From Halomonas sp. 7T (GTDB lineage Bacteria > Pseudomonadota > Gammaproteobacteria > Pseudomonadales > Halomonadaceae), in assembly GCF_025643255.1 (NCBI RefSeq), contig NZ_CP087112.1, forward strand, positions 2,666,001-2,730,000: DNA of 64,000 nt, written 5' to 3'. Under the pieces are notes generated by a model that searched no databases, was not told the DNA's origin, and saw nothing but the letters and a program-made list of their open reading frames with translations. Of this stretch, positions 1-10,096 are shown in pieces. Every line of letters starts with the position of its first letter. Position 1 is the stretch's first letter. A program made the translations under genes and the position numbers.

Positions 1-2897
1 AGAGAACGGGCGACTTCGATAATCCCCTGCTTGTCCGGCTCACGCACCGAGAGAAACGCTTTACGGTCGCCCTCTAGCGCGGGAATTGCCTCACCTGCAC
101 CTAGTTGCGCCTTGAAGAAGGCTTCGGCAAAAGTATCGCCTGATCCCATGACCTCACCGGTCGACTTCATCTCGGGCGAGAGAATCGGGTCTACGCCCTG
201 GAACTTGTTGAACGGGAAAACCGCTTCTTTGACGCTATAGAAGTGCGGCACGATTTCACGCTCGAAACCCTGCTCGGCCAACGTTGTACCGGCCATGCAG
301 CGGGCGGCAATTTGTGCCAACGACGTGCCAATGCACTTGGACACAAACGGCACCGTACGTGAGGCACGGGGGTTCACCTCGATCACGTAGATCTCGCCAT
401 CCTGCCAGGCCAGCTGCACGTTCATTAAACCTTTGACGCCCAGCTCCACAGCCATCTGTTTAACTTGGTCGCGCATCGCATCCTGCACATCGGCAGGCAG
501 CGAGTAAGGCGGCAGTGCGCAGGCGGAGTCGCCGGAGTGAACGCCTGCTTGCTCGACGTGCTGCATGATGCCGCCGATCACCACCTGCTGACCATCCGAG
601 ACGGCATCAATATCGACCTCTACCGCGGCACTCAAGAAGTGATCCAGCAGCACCGGAGAGTCGTTAGAGACTTTCACCGCGTGGGTCATGTAATTTTCAA
701 GCTCAGAGGCGTCGTAGACAATTTCCATCGCACGGCCACCCAGTACGTAACTGGGGCGAACCACGAGCGGATAGCCAATCGCTTCTGCCTTAGAAAACGC
801 TTCTTCAAAGCTGCGCGCCGTGGCGTTGGGTGGCTGCTTCAGGCCTAACTTATCGATCATCACCTGGAAGCGCTCGCGATCTTCGGCGCGGTCAATGGCA
901 TCCGGCGTGGTGCCAATAATCGGCACGCCTGCGGCTTCCAACTCGCGGGCCAATTTCAGCGGGGTTTGGCCGCCAAACTGCACAATCACGCCCACCGGCT
1001 TCTCTTTGTCGGCGATTTCGAGCACGTCTTCCAGCGTCACCGGCTCAAAGTAGAGGCGATCAGAGGTGTCGTAGTCAGTAGAAACGGTTTCCGGGTTGCA
1101 GTTGACCATGATGGTTTCGTAGCCGTCGTCGCGCATGGCGAAGGCGGCGTGAACACAGCAGTAGTCAAACTCAATGCCCTGGCCGATACGGTTCGGGCCA
1201 CCGCCTAGCACCATGATTTTCTGGCGATCCGATACGTCCGCTTCGCACTCTTCTTCGTAAGTGGAATACATATACGCAGTATCGGACGCAAACTCAGCCG
1301 CACAGGTGTCCACACGCTTATAGACCGGGCGAATCCCTGCCGCCTGACGGGTTTTGCGGAACTCTTTTTCCGACACGCCCAAGAGCTTGGCCAAGCGCGC
1401 GTCGCCAAAGCCCTTGCGCTTAAGCTGGTAAAGCTCACGGGTGGAGAAATCGGACAGCGCCCGCTTGGCCACCGCGTTTTCAGTCAGCACCAGATCTTCC
1501 AGCTGGACCAGGAACCATGGGTCGATATTGGTCAGCGCAAATACCTCATCGACGCTCATGCCTGAGCGCATGGCATCCGCCACGTAGAAGATACGCTCGG
1601 CACCGGCGGCCTGCAGCTCGCCCTGAATGATCGCCATATTGTCCGGCGTGAAATCAGTGATGATGGGGTCAAGGCCATCGTTACCGGTTTCCAGGCCGCG
1701 CAGGGCTTTCTGCAGCGACTCTTGGAAGGTACGGCCAATCGCCATCACCTCGCCCACCGACTTCATTTGTGTCGTCAGGCGGTCGTTAGCCTGGGGGAAC
1801 TTCTCGAAGGTGAAGCGCGGGATTTTGGTGACGACGTAATCGATGGACGGCTCAAACGATGCCGGTGTACGACCACCGGTAATATCGTTCTGCAGCTCAT
1901 CCAGGGTATAACCCACCGCCAGCTTCGCGGCGATTTTAGCAATCGGGAAACCGGTCGCTTTTGATGCCAGCGCAGAGGAGCGAGATACGCGGGGATTCAT
2001 CTCGATAACCACCAAGCGACCGGTTTTCGGGTCCATACCAAACTGTACGTTGGAGCCGCCTGTCTCCACGCCGATTTCACGCAGTACCGCGAGGCTCGCG
2101 TCCCGCATGATCTGGTACTCTTTATCGGTCAGCGTTTGCGCAGGGGCCACGGTAATCGAGTCGCCGGTGTGTACGCCCATGGGATCGAAGTTTTCAATCG
2201 CGCAGACGATAATGCAGTTATCGTTTTTGTCGCGCACCACTTCCATTTCGTACTCTTTCCAACCCAGCAGCGACTCATCAATCAGCAGCTCGTGGTTATT
2301 GGAAAGTTCGAAACCGCGGGTGCAGATCTCTTCGAACTCTTCCTTGTTGTACGCCACGCCGCCGCCGGAGCCGCCCATGGTGTAGGAAGGACGAATAATG
2401 GTCGGGAAGCCCAGCTCTGCCTGAATCTCCCACGCCTCATCCATGGTGTGCGCCACTTTGGCTTTCGGGCACTCAAGGCCGATGCGCTTCATGGCTTGGT
2501 CAAACAGGTCGCGGTCTTCGGCCATATTAATGGCATCGGCATTCGCGCCAATCATCTCAACGCTGTACTTGGCCAACACGCCGTGCTTTTCAAGATCTAG
2601 CGCGCAGTTCAGCGCGGTTTGGCCGCCCATGGTCGGCAGAATGGCATCGGGGCGCTCAGCTTCAATGATTTTCTCAACCGCCTGCCACGTAATCGGCTCG
2701 ATGTAAGTGGCATCGGCCATGGCGGGGTCGGTCATGATGGTGGCCGGGTTGGAGTTGACCAAAATAACCCGGTAACCCTCTTCACGCAGCGCTTTACACG
2801 CCTGGGCGCCAGAGTAGTCGAATTCGCAGGCCTGGCCGATGACAATCGGGCCAGCGCCAATGATAAGAATGCTGTTGATATCGGTACGCTTAGGCAT
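1..2897 (-). CDS. carB: Carbamoyl-phosphate synthase large subunit (partial, 3' end outside window)
   Basis: Large subunit of carbamoyl-phosphate synthase, which makes carbamoyl phosphate for arginine and pyrimidine synthesis using ammonia supplied by CarA. The reverse-strand reading frame opens with [18 protein letters not shown] and is open to the left edge, about 965 codons. The family is usually about 1075 residues, so roughly the last 110 residues (the allosteric MGS-like domain) lie outside the window. The glycine-rich start ([10 protein letters not shown]) and two tandem ATP-grasp halves are evident. It lies 75 bases downstream of carA on the same strand, so a carAB operon is expected. 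The start ATG is at 2897. Identity is very secure. Confidence 0.97.
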   Translation of the reverse strand, partial: MPKRTDINSILIIGAGPIVIGQACEFDYSGAQACKALREEGYRVILVNSNPATIMTDPAMADATYIEPITWQAVEKIIEAERPDAILPTMGGQTALNCALDLEKHGVLAKYSVEMIGANADAINMAEDRDLFDQAMKRIGLECPKAKVAHTMDEAWEIQAELGFPTIIRPSYTMGGSGGGVAYNKEEFEEICTRGFELSNNHELLIDESLLGWKEYEMEVVRDKNDNCIIVCAIENFDPMGVHTGDSITVAPAQTLTDKEYQIMRDASLAVLREIGVETGGSNVQFGMDPKTGRLVVIEMNPRVSRSSALASKATGFPIAKIAAKLAVGYTLDELQNDITGGRTPASFEPSIDYVVTKIPRFTFEKFPQANDRLTTQMKSVGEVMAIGRTFQESLQKALRGLETGNDGLDPIITDFTPDNMAIIQGELQAAGAERIFYVADAMRSGMSVDEVFALTNIDPWFLVQLEDLVLTENAVAKRALSDFSTRELYQLKRKGFGDARLAKLLGVSEKEFRKTRQAAGIRPVYKRVDTCAAEFASDTAYMYSTYEEECEADVSDRQKIMVLGGGPNRIGQGIEFDYCCVHAAFAMRDDGYETIMVNCNPETVSTDYDTSDRLYFEPVTLEDVLEIADKEKPVGVIVQFGGQTPLKLARELEAAGVPIIGTTPDAIDRAEDRERFQVMIDKLGLKQPPNATARSFEEAFSKAEAIGYPLVVRPSYVLGGRAMEIVYDASELENYMTHAVKVSNDSPVLLDHFLSAAVEVDIDAVSDGQQVVIGGIMQHVEQAGVHSGDSACALPPYSLPADVQDAMRDQVKQMAVELGVKGLMNVQLAWQDGEIYVIEVNPRASRTVPFVSKCIGTSLAQIAARCMAGTTLAEQGFEREIVPHFYSVKEAVFPFNKFQGVDPILSPEMKSTGEVMGSGDTFAEAFFKAQLGAGEAIPALEGDRKAFLSVREPDKQGIIEVARS

Positions 2898-2972
2898 AAC
2901 GGTTCCCGCAAAAAGTGGTGACGATGAGCATCAAAACGGCGTAACTAGGCAATGAGAGGCCGCGCGGCTAAC

Positions 2973-4133
2973 TTAGCGGCGCGCCTGCATCATGGCGATA
3001 AAGCGATCAAACAGCGGCGCTACATCGCGCGGGCCGGGGCTGGCTTCCGGGTGGCCCTGGAAACTAAACGCCGGGCGGTCGGTACGCTCAATGCCTTGCA
3101 GGGTGCCGTCGAACAGCGAACGGTGCGTGGCGCGCACGTTGCTGGGCAGCGTCGCTTCATCGGCCGCAAAGCCGTGGTTCTGGCTGGTGATCATCACCGT
3201 ACCGGTGTCTAAATCCTGTACCGGGTGATTGGCACCGTGATGGCCGTGACTCATCTTGACCGTTTTGGCACCGGAGGCCAGCGCCAGCAATTGGTGGCCT
3301 AGGCAAATACCAAACACCGGGGTGTCGGTTTCCAGCACTTCTTGGATCGCTTTAATGGCGTAATCGCAGGGCTCGGGGTCACCCGGGCCGTTGGCCAGGA
3401 ACACGCCATCCGGATTCATCGCCAGCACTTCTGCCGCAGGCGTTTGCGCGGGCACCACCGTTAAACGACAGCCGCGTGCCGCCAGCATGCGCAGGATGTT
3501 GAATTTGACCCCGTAATCAAACGCGACCACGTGGTAAGGGCGCTCCCCTTGGGTGGTATCGGCGTAGCCTTCGCCTAGCGTCCACTCGCCTTCCGTCCAC
3601 TCATACGCTTCTTTACAGGAAACTTCTTTGGCTAAGTCCATGCCTTTCAAGCCCGGAAATGCTTTCGCCGCTGCCAGCGCCCGCTCGACAGCATCATCGC
3701 CTTCTGCATCGGCACCCGCCAAAATCGCACCGTTTTGCGCACCTTTATCACGCAGAATGCGCGTCAGGCGACGGGTGTCGATATCGGCGATGCCCAGCAC
3801 GTTTTGGCTCTTCAGGTAATCAGAAAGGGTTTGCTCAGAGCGGAAGCTGCTGGCTAACAGCGGCAAATCGCGGATGACCAAGCCCGCCGCCGCAATAGAA
3901 GCAGACTCAATATCTTCAGAGTTAATGCCGGTATTGCCGATATGAGGGTACGTCAGCGTGACGATTTGGCGGGTATAAGAGGGGTCAGTGAGGATTTCTT
4001 GATAGCCGGTCATGGCTGTATTGAACACCACCTCACCGCTTGTCATTCCCTCCGCGCCAATGGCCGTTCCATGAAACACACTGCCATCTTCCAAGGCCAA
4101 TATCGCGGGTTTGCTCAATGCGGGGTTATTCAA
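2973..4133 (-). CDS. carA: Carbamoyl-phosphate synthase small (glutaminase) subunit
   Basis: Glutamine amidotransferase subunit that delivers ammonia to CarB. The N-terminal CPSase small-chain domain is followed by a class I GATase domain with the nucleophile motif FGICLGHQ (near residue 275) and the HPE of [11 protein letters not shown] near the C terminus. I place the start at a TTG at 4133 ([14 protein letters not shown]), because GGAGA sits 8 bases upstream. An ATG five codons earlier (4148) lacks a good ribosome site, and a further in-frame extension to 4259 has no family resemblance. This gives 386 residues, normal for the family. Upstream lies an attenuator-like hairpin (4222-4266). 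Confidence 0.95.
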   Translation of the reverse strand: MNNPALSKPAILALEDGSVFHGTAIGAEGMTSGEVVFNTAMTGYQEILTDPSYTRQIVTLTYPHIGNTGINSEDIESASIAAAGLVIRDLPLLASSFRSEQTLSDYLKSQNVLGIADIDTRRLTRILRDKGAQNGAILAGADAEGDDAVERALAAAKAFPGLKGMDLAKEVSCKEAYEWTEGEWTLGEGYADTTQGERPYHVVAFDYGVKFNILRMLAARGCRLTVVPAQTPAAEVLAMNPDGVFLANGPGDPEPCDYAIKAIQEVLETDTPVFGICLGHQLLALASGAKTVKMSHGHHGANHPVQDLDTGTVMITSQNHGFAADEATLPSNVRATHRSLFDGTLQGIERTDRPAFSFQGHPEASPGPRDVAPLFDRFIAMMQARR

Positions 4134-4502
4134 AACACGTTCTCCCATGCTGGTGGGAGCCTGTGGGCGCAGGCTCGGCGATCCGGTTACGGCGTTTATA
4201 AGCAAACGTCGGGTCGTAAAAAAGCGGGACGAAGCCGATAGTGAAAAAATCGGTTTCATCCCGCTTGTTGTTCTCTTTCCATGGCGTTTGTGACGGTGTT
4301 GACCATGGCGCAGCTTTTAGCTGACTATTTTTTTCCAACGTAACGGCCAGTGCAACAAGCGCGGTGCTTTTTTGCAGACTTTCCTGCAGATATTTTGCTG
4401 CTTTTTGCAGCCACTGGGCCAAAATTTTTGGAATGTTACAGGATTTACCGACTTTCGGCTAGCCCTTTATGATCAGCGCTGCGCCAAAGGCCGCTTTGCT
4501 GA
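4134..4502 (-). other. carA leader region with possible leader ORF
   Basis: This stretch between dapB and carA holds no recognised gene. On the reverse strand a 98-codon frame starts at a TTG near 4422, runs through the terminator-like hairpin at 4222-4266 and stops at 4126, eight bases inside carA. Its first part could be an amphipathic helix, but I recognise no family. The layout (leader frame through a terminator, ending at the first structural gene) resembles the E. coli pyrBI attenuator. No clear promoter was identified. Whether the frame is translated is unknown. Confidence 0.4.
4218..4266 (-). terminator. Intrinsic terminator / candidate carAB attenuator
   Basis: Arms at 4249-4266 and 4222-4239 pair over 18 positions on the reverse strand (16 Watson-Crick, one G-U, one mismatch), around a 9-base loop that is itself T-rich. 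The second arm runs directly into a T tract (six T in all). Polarity fits transcription from dapB toward carA. It is 85 bases before the carA start and about 240 bases after dapB ends, which suits an attenuator better than a simple dapB terminator. Confidence 0.75.
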
Positions 4503-5342
<840 letters not shown>

Positions 5343-5351
5343 CTAGAAACA

Positions 5352-5382
5352 AAAAAGGTGGCCGCGATTATAGCAGACCACC
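5352..5382 (-). promoter_or_regulatory. dapB extended -10 promoter overlapping a terminator-like hairpin
   Basis: On the reverse strand 5367-5375 reads TGCTATAAT, a perfect extended -10, with no convincing -35. The same stretch lies in the loop of a GGTGG/CCACC hairpin followed by six T, which could terminate the DUF2218 gene. Promoter and terminator therefore appear to be superimposed. The -10 element is the stronger of the two calls. Confidence 0.6.
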
Positions 5383-5423
5383 CCTATGGATGCGGCGATA
5401 AAGGCAGCATCCACAACGCACAC

Positions 5424-5705
5424 TTAGTTCTCCCAAACGATCTCCAGCGGCTCGTCGTTTGCCATACGTACTAGATGGCTCTCCACCACCCCTTCCAGTT
5501 GATCCAGATGCTCCTCTTCCAGCGTTTCGATGGACACCAGCAGACGCTCAGGCTCAGCGTGAAGTAAACAGGTGCCGGTCTCAAAAGTGATCGTTGCTTG
5601 CTGCTCGCTTTGCTCAACGTTCAGCTTATGCGCCCAGTGTTTGCAGAGACGGTTGATCAACCGCTCACCAGAGGGGGTAACAATTTCAGCGCGGGATAAA
5701 GGCAT
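5424..5705 (-). CDS. DUF2218 family protein
   Basis: A 93-residue soluble protein matching the DUF2218 pattern: an N-terminal strand with R-x-I/L-x-x-L-C-K-H-W-x-H-K, a central two-strand section (TITFETGTCLLHAEPERLLVSIE) and a C-terminal L-x-x-V-V-x-S-H-L-x-R motif. The molecular function of the family is not known to me. GGAGAGA six bases before the ATG at 5705 fixes the start. It lies between dnaJ and dapB in the same orientation, but dnaJ has its own terminator, so it is probably an independent unit. There is no signal peptide or membrane segment. Confidence 0.85.
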   Translation of the reverse strand: MPLSRAEIVTPSGERLINRLCKHWAHKLNVEQSEQQATITFETGTCLLHAEPERLLVSIETLEEEHLDQLEGVVESHLVRMANDEPLEIVWEN

Positions 5706-5851
5706 AGAGATCTCTCCATATAGGTGGCGGGTGAGTACCCACTAGCCTAATCCCCACCGCGATAAGAGCCAAGCGTTGAATGAGAATTCATTGCAACGGT
5801 GTGTTCAGCTATCTTCCCTCAGGCGCACTTCATACTAGGACGCTTATAACC

Positions 5852-5882
5852 AAAAAAGCCAGCACCCTTGGGCACTGGCTTT
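5852..5882 (-). terminator. Intrinsic terminator after dnaJ
   Basis: On the reverse strand AAAGCCAG and CTGGCTTT form the base of a hairpin with a 12-base interior, followed by a run of six T. It lies 40 bases downstream of the dnaJ stop and ends the dnaK-dnaJ transcript. Confidence 0.85.
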
Positions 5883-5922
5883 AGCATCGCTACACAAACG
5901 ACATAGCGTTAGATGACACTTA

Positions 5923-7074
5923 TTACGGCTTCATCTCTTCAAAGAACTTCTTCACGCTGTCGAAGAAACCGGTCTTCTTCGGCGAGTGGCTGTGGCTGTT
6001 GCTGCCATCGAAGCTCTTTTGCAGTTGGCGAAGCAGGTCTTTCTGCTCGTCGTTGAGGTTGACGGGCGTTTCCAACACCACTTTGCACAGCAGGTCGCCG
6101 GGGGCACCGCCGCGTACCGGCTTCACGCCTTTGCCGCGCAGTCGGAACAGCTTGCCGGTTTGCGTTTCCGGCGGAATTTTCAGCTTCACGCGGCCATCAA
6201 GCGTAGGCACTTCCAGCTCGCCACCGAGGGCTGCATCAACAAAGTTGATCGGCACATCACATTGGAGGTGCTTACCATCCCGCTGGAAGATATGGTGCGG
6301 TTTAATGGCCACCTGGACGTACAGATCGCCAGGCGGGCCACCATTCACGCCACTCTCGCCTTCGCCGTTTAAGCGAATGCGATCACCGGTATCCACACCC
6401 GGTGGAATCTTCACGGACAGCGTGCGGGTTTCGCGAACGCGGCCTTCACCGTTACATTTGTGGCACGGCACTTTGATGTGCTGACCACTGCCGTGACAGG
6501 TAGGGCAGGTTTGCTGAACCGCAAAGAAGCCCTGCTGCATACGTACCTGGCCGTGACCATGGCAGGTGGGGCAAGTCTCTTTAGTGGAGCCAGGCTCGGC
6601 ACCGCCGCCATCACAGCGGTCACACTCGATATGACGCGGCACGCGAATATCGACCGTGGTACCAGCTACCGCGCTCTCTAGATCAAGCTCTAGATTGTAG
6701 CGCAGGTCTGAGCCACGGGCGGGTGCGTTAGGCCCACGACGACGGCCTCCGCCACCACCGAAAATATCGCCAAACACATCGCCAAAAATGTCGCCGAAAT
6801 CACCAGCGCCACCACCGAAACCACCACCGCCAAAGCCGCCGCCCTGGCCATCCACACCGGCATGACCAAATTGGTCGTAGGCCGCGCGCTTTTCGCCATC
6901 GCTTAATATTTCATAGGCTTCTGACACTTCACGGAATTTTTCCGCTGCGCTGTTATCGTCCGGGTTTCGATCAGGGTGGAATTTTTGCGCCAAGCGGCGA
7001 TAGGCCTTTTTGATCTCTTTCTGATCGGCCCCTTTTTCGACACCCAGGACTTCGTAATAATCGCGTTTGGACAT
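5923..7074 (-). CDS. dnaJ: Chaperone protein DnaJ (Hsp40)
   Basis: Co-chaperone that delivers substrates to DnaK and stimulates its ATPase. In order it has a J domain with the HPD triad (about residues 33-35), a Gly/Phe-rich linker (about 75-112, repeated GGGFGGG), four CxxCxGxG zinc repeats ([32 protein letters not shown], about 150-220), and the C-terminal substrate-binding beta domains. At 383 residues it is a full-length class I DnaJ. AGGAGG lies nine bases before the ATG at 7074. It follows dnaK by 111 bases, with an RNA hairpin in the gap. Confidence 0.98.
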   Translation of the reverse strand: MSKRDYYEVLGVEKGADQKEIKKAYRRLAQKFHPDRNPDDNSAAEKFREVSEAYEILSDGEKRAAYDQFGHAGVDGQGGGFGGGGFGGGAGDFGDIFGDVFGDIFGGGGGRRRGPNAPARGSDLRYNLELDLESAVAGTTVDIRVPRHIECDRCDGGGAEPGSTKETCPTCHGHGQVRMQQGFFAVQQTCPTCHGSGQHIKVPCHKCNGEGRVRETRTLSVKIPPGVDTGDRIRLNGEGESGVNGGPPGDLYVQVAIKPHHIFQRDGKHLQCDVPINFVDAALGGELEVPTLDGRVKLKIPPETQTGKLFRLRGKGVKPVRGGAPGDLLCKVVLETPVNLNDEQKDLLRQLQKSFDGSNSHSHSPKKTGFFDSVKKFFEEMKP

Positions 7075-7134
7075 GGGTCCTACGCCTCCTGGTTAGCTAC
7101 GCACTGAATAGGCGTCTCGGCCCTGGAAACAGCA

Positions 7135-7156
7135 ACGCGGGAGTTGCCTCCCGCGT
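7135..7156 (-). other. dnaK-dnaJ intergenic RNA hairpin (GNRA tetraloop)
   Basis: The perfect 9-bp arms at 7135-7143 and 7148-7156 read ACGCGGGAG-GCAA-CTCCCGCGT on the transcript strand, so the loop is a GNRA tetraloop. No T tract follows, so this is more likely an mRNA-stabilising or differential-expression element that favours dnaK over dnaJ than a terminator. Confidence 0.7.
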
Positions 7157-7185
7157 CACCGCTTTCCTTGGCAGAAAGAGGTTAA

Positions 7186-9120
7186 TTACTGCTTTTTCTG
7201 ATCGTCGTTGACTTCTTCGTACTCGGCGTCAACTACATCGTCTTCCTGCTTGGCATTGGCGTTTTCCGCGCCTTCGCCTTCTGCCTGCTGGGCGGCTTCA
7301 GCCTGCTCGGCATACATTTTCTGGGCCAGCTTGCCAGAGGCTTCGGTCAGTGCATCCAGCTTCTGCTGAATAGCGTCCTGATCGTCAGTTTTCAGCGCTT
7401 CTTCCAGCTCGGTGATAGCGGTTTCGATGGCCTGTTTCTCGTCATCGGTCGCTTTGTCACCTGCTTCTTGAACGGTTTTGCGCGTCGCGTGAATCATGCC
7501 GTCCGCTTGGTTACGCAGCTGTACCAACGCTTCGAATTTTTTATCTTCGTCCGCGTGGGCTTCGGCGTCGCGCACCATTTGTTCGATCTCATCATCCGTG
7601 AGGCCGCTAGACGCTTTAATGACGATAGACTGCTCTTTACCGGTCGCTTTATCTTTGGCCGATACGTTAAGAATACCGTTGGCATCCAGGTCAAACGCTA
7701 CTTCAATTTGCGGCACACCGCGCGGTGCCGGCGGAATGTCAGCGAGGTCGAAACGGCCCAGCGACTTGTTCTGCGACACTTGCTTGCGCTCACCCTGTAC
7801 GACGTGAATCGTTACAGCCGTTTGGTTGTCATCCGCGGTTGAGAAGGTTTGTGTCTTCTTGGTCGGGATGGTGGTGTTTTTGTCGATCAGCGCGGTCATC
7901 ACGCCACCCATGGTTTCGATACCCAGGGTCAGCGGCGTCACGTCGAGCAGCAGAACGTCTTTCACGTCACCGCCCAATACGCCGCCCTGAATCGCCGCAC
8001 CCACGGCCACTGCTTCATCCGGGTTAACGTCTTTGCGTGCCTCTTTACCGAAGAAGTCAGCGGCTTTCTTCTGCACCATCGGCATGCGGGTCTGACCACC
8101 GACCAGAATCACTTCGTCGATTTCAGAAGCCGACAGGCCCGCGTCTTTCAGCGCTGTTTTGCACGGCTCAAGCGAACGCTGCACCAGCTCTTCAACCAGT
8201 GATTCCAGCTTGGCGCGTGTCACCTTCACATTAAGGTGTTTCGGGCCAGTGTTATCCGCCGTGATGTAGGGCAGATTCACGTCGGTCTGCTGGGCGCTGG
8301 AAAGCTCAATCTTGGCTTTCTCGGCAGCTTCTTTCAGACGCTGCATGGCGAGGTTGTCGCCAGACAGATCCATACCGCTGTCCGCTTTGAACTGGTCAAC
8401 TAAGTAGTTGATCAGCGCCAGATCGAAATCTTCGCCGCCCAGGAAAGTGTCGCCATTGGTGGCCAACACTTCAAACTGGGTTTCACCGTCAACGTCAGCG
8501 ACTTCGATGATGGAGATATCGAAGGTACCGCCACCCAGGTCGTAGACCGCGATGGTTTTATCACCGCGAGACTTGTCCATGCCGTAAGCAAGCGCAGCTG
8601 CGGTCGGCTCGTTGATAATACGCTTAACATCTAAGCCAGCAATGCGGCCCGCATCTTTCGTTGCTTGGCGCTGGCTGTCGTTAAAGTAAGCCGGCACGGT
8701 GATGACCGCTTCAGTCACTTCTTCACCGAGATAGTCTTCGGCGGTTTTCTTCATTTTCTTCAGCACTTCCGCGCTTACCTGCGGCGGTGCCATTTTTTTG
8801 CCTTTTACTTCTACCCACGCATCACCATTGTCGGCTTCGGCGATTTTGTACGGCACCATTTTGATGTCTTTTTGTACAACGTCGTCTTTGAAGCGACGGC
8901 CGATCAGACGCTTGATCGCGTAGAGCGTATTTTCCGGGTTAGTAACGGCTTGGCGTTTTGCCGCCTGACCTACCAGTGTCTCACCGTCGTCGGTGTAGGC
9001 AATAATGGAAGGCGTGGTACGACCGCCTTCGGCGTTTTCAATAACTTTAGCGCTATCACCATCCAGCACGGCCACACAAGAGTTGGTGGTGCCTAGGTCG
9101 ATACCAATAATGCGTCCCAT
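7186..9120 (-). CDS. dnaK: Chaperone protein DnaK (Hsp70)
   Basis: ATP-dependent Hsp70 chaperone. The nucleotide-binding domain starts with GIDLGTTNS (residues 5-13) and carries [20 protein letters not shown] and VGGQTRMP. The linker region [12 protein letters not shown] leads into the substrate-binding domain and a charged, Gln/Glu-rich C-terminal tail. At 644 residues it has normal length. It lies 144 bases downstream of grpE, and a near-consensus heat-shock promoter in that gap (9207-9236) shows dnaK can be transcribed separately from grpE. Confidence 0.99.
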   Translation of the reverse strand: MGRIIGIDLGTTNSCVAVLDGDSAKVIENAEGGRTTPSIIAYTDDGETLVGQAAKRQAVTNPENTLYAIKRLIGRRFKDDVVQKDIKMVPYKIAEADNGDAWVEVKGKKMAPPQVSAEVLKKMKKTAEDYLGEEVTEAVITVPAYFNDSQRQATKDAGRIAGLDVKRIINEPTAAALAYGMDKSRGDKTIAVYDLGGGTFDISIIEVADVDGETQFEVLATNGDTFLGGEDFDLALINYLVDQFKADSGMDLSGDNLAMQRLKEAAEKAKIELSSAQQTDVNLPYITADNTGPKHLNVKVTRAKLESLVEELVQRSLEPCKTALKDAGLSASEIDEVILVGGQTRMPMVQKKAADFFGKEARKDVNPDEAVAVGAAIQGGVLGGDVKDVLLLDVTPLTLGIETMGGVMTALIDKNTTIPTKKTQTFSTADDNQTAVTIHVVQGERKQVSQNKSLGRFDLADIPPAPRGVPQIEVAFDLDANGILNVSAKDKATGKEQSIVIKASSGLTDDEIEQMVRDAEAHADEDKKFEALVQLRNQADGMIHATRKTVQEAGDKATDDEKQAIETAITELEEALKTDDQDAIQQKLDALTEASGKLAQKMYAEQAEAAQQAEGEGAENANAKQEDDVVDAEYEEVNDDQKKQ

Positions 9121-9206
9121 AGCAAAAACCTCGAATTCAGTTGTTACAAAACTAAAAAATTTGTTCTTTAAACAAGTTGCGGGCTTATCCCGCGGGATTG
9201 ACCTTT

Positions 9207-9236
9207 ATCTGGGGGCCGCCAGCAGCATTTCAAGGG
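9207..9236 (-). promoter_or_regulatory. Sigma-32 heat-shock promoter of dnaK
   Basis: On the reverse strand, -35 CCCTTGAAA (9228-9236), a 13-base spacer and -10 CCCCAGAT (9207-9214) match the RpoH consensus CTTGAAA / CCCCATNT with one clear difference. It lies between grpE and dnaK, about 87 bases before the dnaK start. Confidence 0.9.
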
Positions 9237-9264
9237 CTTTTTTACGCTTAGCGGCAACCTTTTT

Positions 9265-9894
9265 TTACTTAGCTTTTTGACTTACGACGACCATGGCTGG
9301 ACGCACTAGGCGTCCGTTCAGCAGATAACCCTTCTGCATCACGTCCATCACCGTATTGGGCTCAAGCTCCGGGTTCGGCACCATCGTCATTGCTTCATGC
9401 ACCTGCGGGTCGAAGGGCTCGCCCTGGGGTTCAATACTTTCAACGCCAAATTTGTTCAGCACGTCTAACTGCATTTTTAGCGTCATGGAAACCCCTTCGC
9501 GGTGAGCGTCGGAAGCGCCTTCCTGCATGCTTTCCTGGGCTTTTTCCAGGCTATCTACGACAGGCAGAAGCTCTTTAACAAACTTTTCGAGCGCAAACTT
9601 ACGCGCTTTTTCAGCTTCTTGCTCGGCACGACGGCGAACATTTTGGGCTTCCGCAGCAGCACGCAAGGCTTGGTCTTTAGCCTCTGCCAAACTTAACTCT
9701 AGCTCTTCTACCTTAGCTGCCAACACGTCGGCTTCAGGGTCGCCCTCTTCATTTTCCAACGGCGCTTCATCGTTAATCAGGCCGTCTAATTCGCCATCAA
9801 TCAAACGCTCTTCTGCCGCCTGCTCCGTCATTTCGGCTTCTTGCTCACGGCGGGCCAACTCATCGTCCATGGGGGTTTGCGGTTCTTTAGCCAT
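9265..9894 (-). CDS. grpE: Nucleotide exchange factor GrpE
   Basis: Exchange factor that releases ADP from DnaK. The 209-residue protein has an acidic, Glu-rich N terminus, a long coiled-coil helix (about residues 60-115), then the C-terminal beta domain with [29 protein letters not shown] and the closing [23 protein letters not shown] precedes the ATG at 9894. It heads the grpE-dnaK-dnaJ order and has its own heat-shock promoter upstream. Confidence 0.98.
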   Translation of the reverse strand: MAKEPQTPMDDELARREQEAEMTEQAAEERLIDGELDGLINDEAPLENEEGDPEADVLAAKVEELELSLAEAKDQALRAAAEAQNVRRRAEQEAEKARKFALEKFVKELLPVVDSLEKAQESMQEGASDAHREGVSMTLKMQLDVLNKFGVESIEPQGEPFDPQVHEAMTMVPNPELEPNTVMDVMQKGYLLNGRLVRPAMVVVSQKAK

Positions 9895-9976
9895 GCCTTG
9901 CTCCTAAACATATACAGCGGTGCCTGAACGCGGCACATCAGAATTAAAGATGGAGTATTAACTACGTATGCACGCT

Positions 9977-10006
9977 ATATGGGGGCCATAAAGAGCATCT
10001 CAAGAG
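9977..10006 (-). promoter_or_regulatory. Sigma-32 heat-shock promoter of grpE
   Basis: On the reverse strand, -35 CTCTTGAGA (9998-10006), a 13-base spacer and -10 CCCCATAT (9977-9984). The -10 fits the RpoH consensus CCCCATNT exactly. It lies about 80 bases upstream of the grpE start and shares the spacer length of the dnaK promoter. Confidence 0.9.
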
Positions 10007-10029
10007 GGGCATTGAAGTGAGTTATCGAC

Positions 10030-10049
10030 TACTGTATAAAACAACAATT
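10030..10049 (+). promoter_or_regulatory. Candidate LexA (SOS) box before recN
   Basis: TACTGTATAAAACAACAATT: CTGT (10032-10035), eight bases, then ACAA (10044-10047). This differs from the CTGT-N8-ACAG core at one position. recN is a classic SOS gene and the box lies 50 bases upstream of its start, so the call rests on both sequence and context. Confidence 0.7.
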
Positions 10050-10096
10050 ATTGGATAAGTATCCAGCTTCTGTGCCGCACCGCCTCAGGAGGCCCT

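Noticed and set aside
5761..5850. Possible small gene or RNA between DUF2218 and dnaJ
   Set aside because: No frame, ribosome site or RNA structure was evident beyond the dnaJ terminator.
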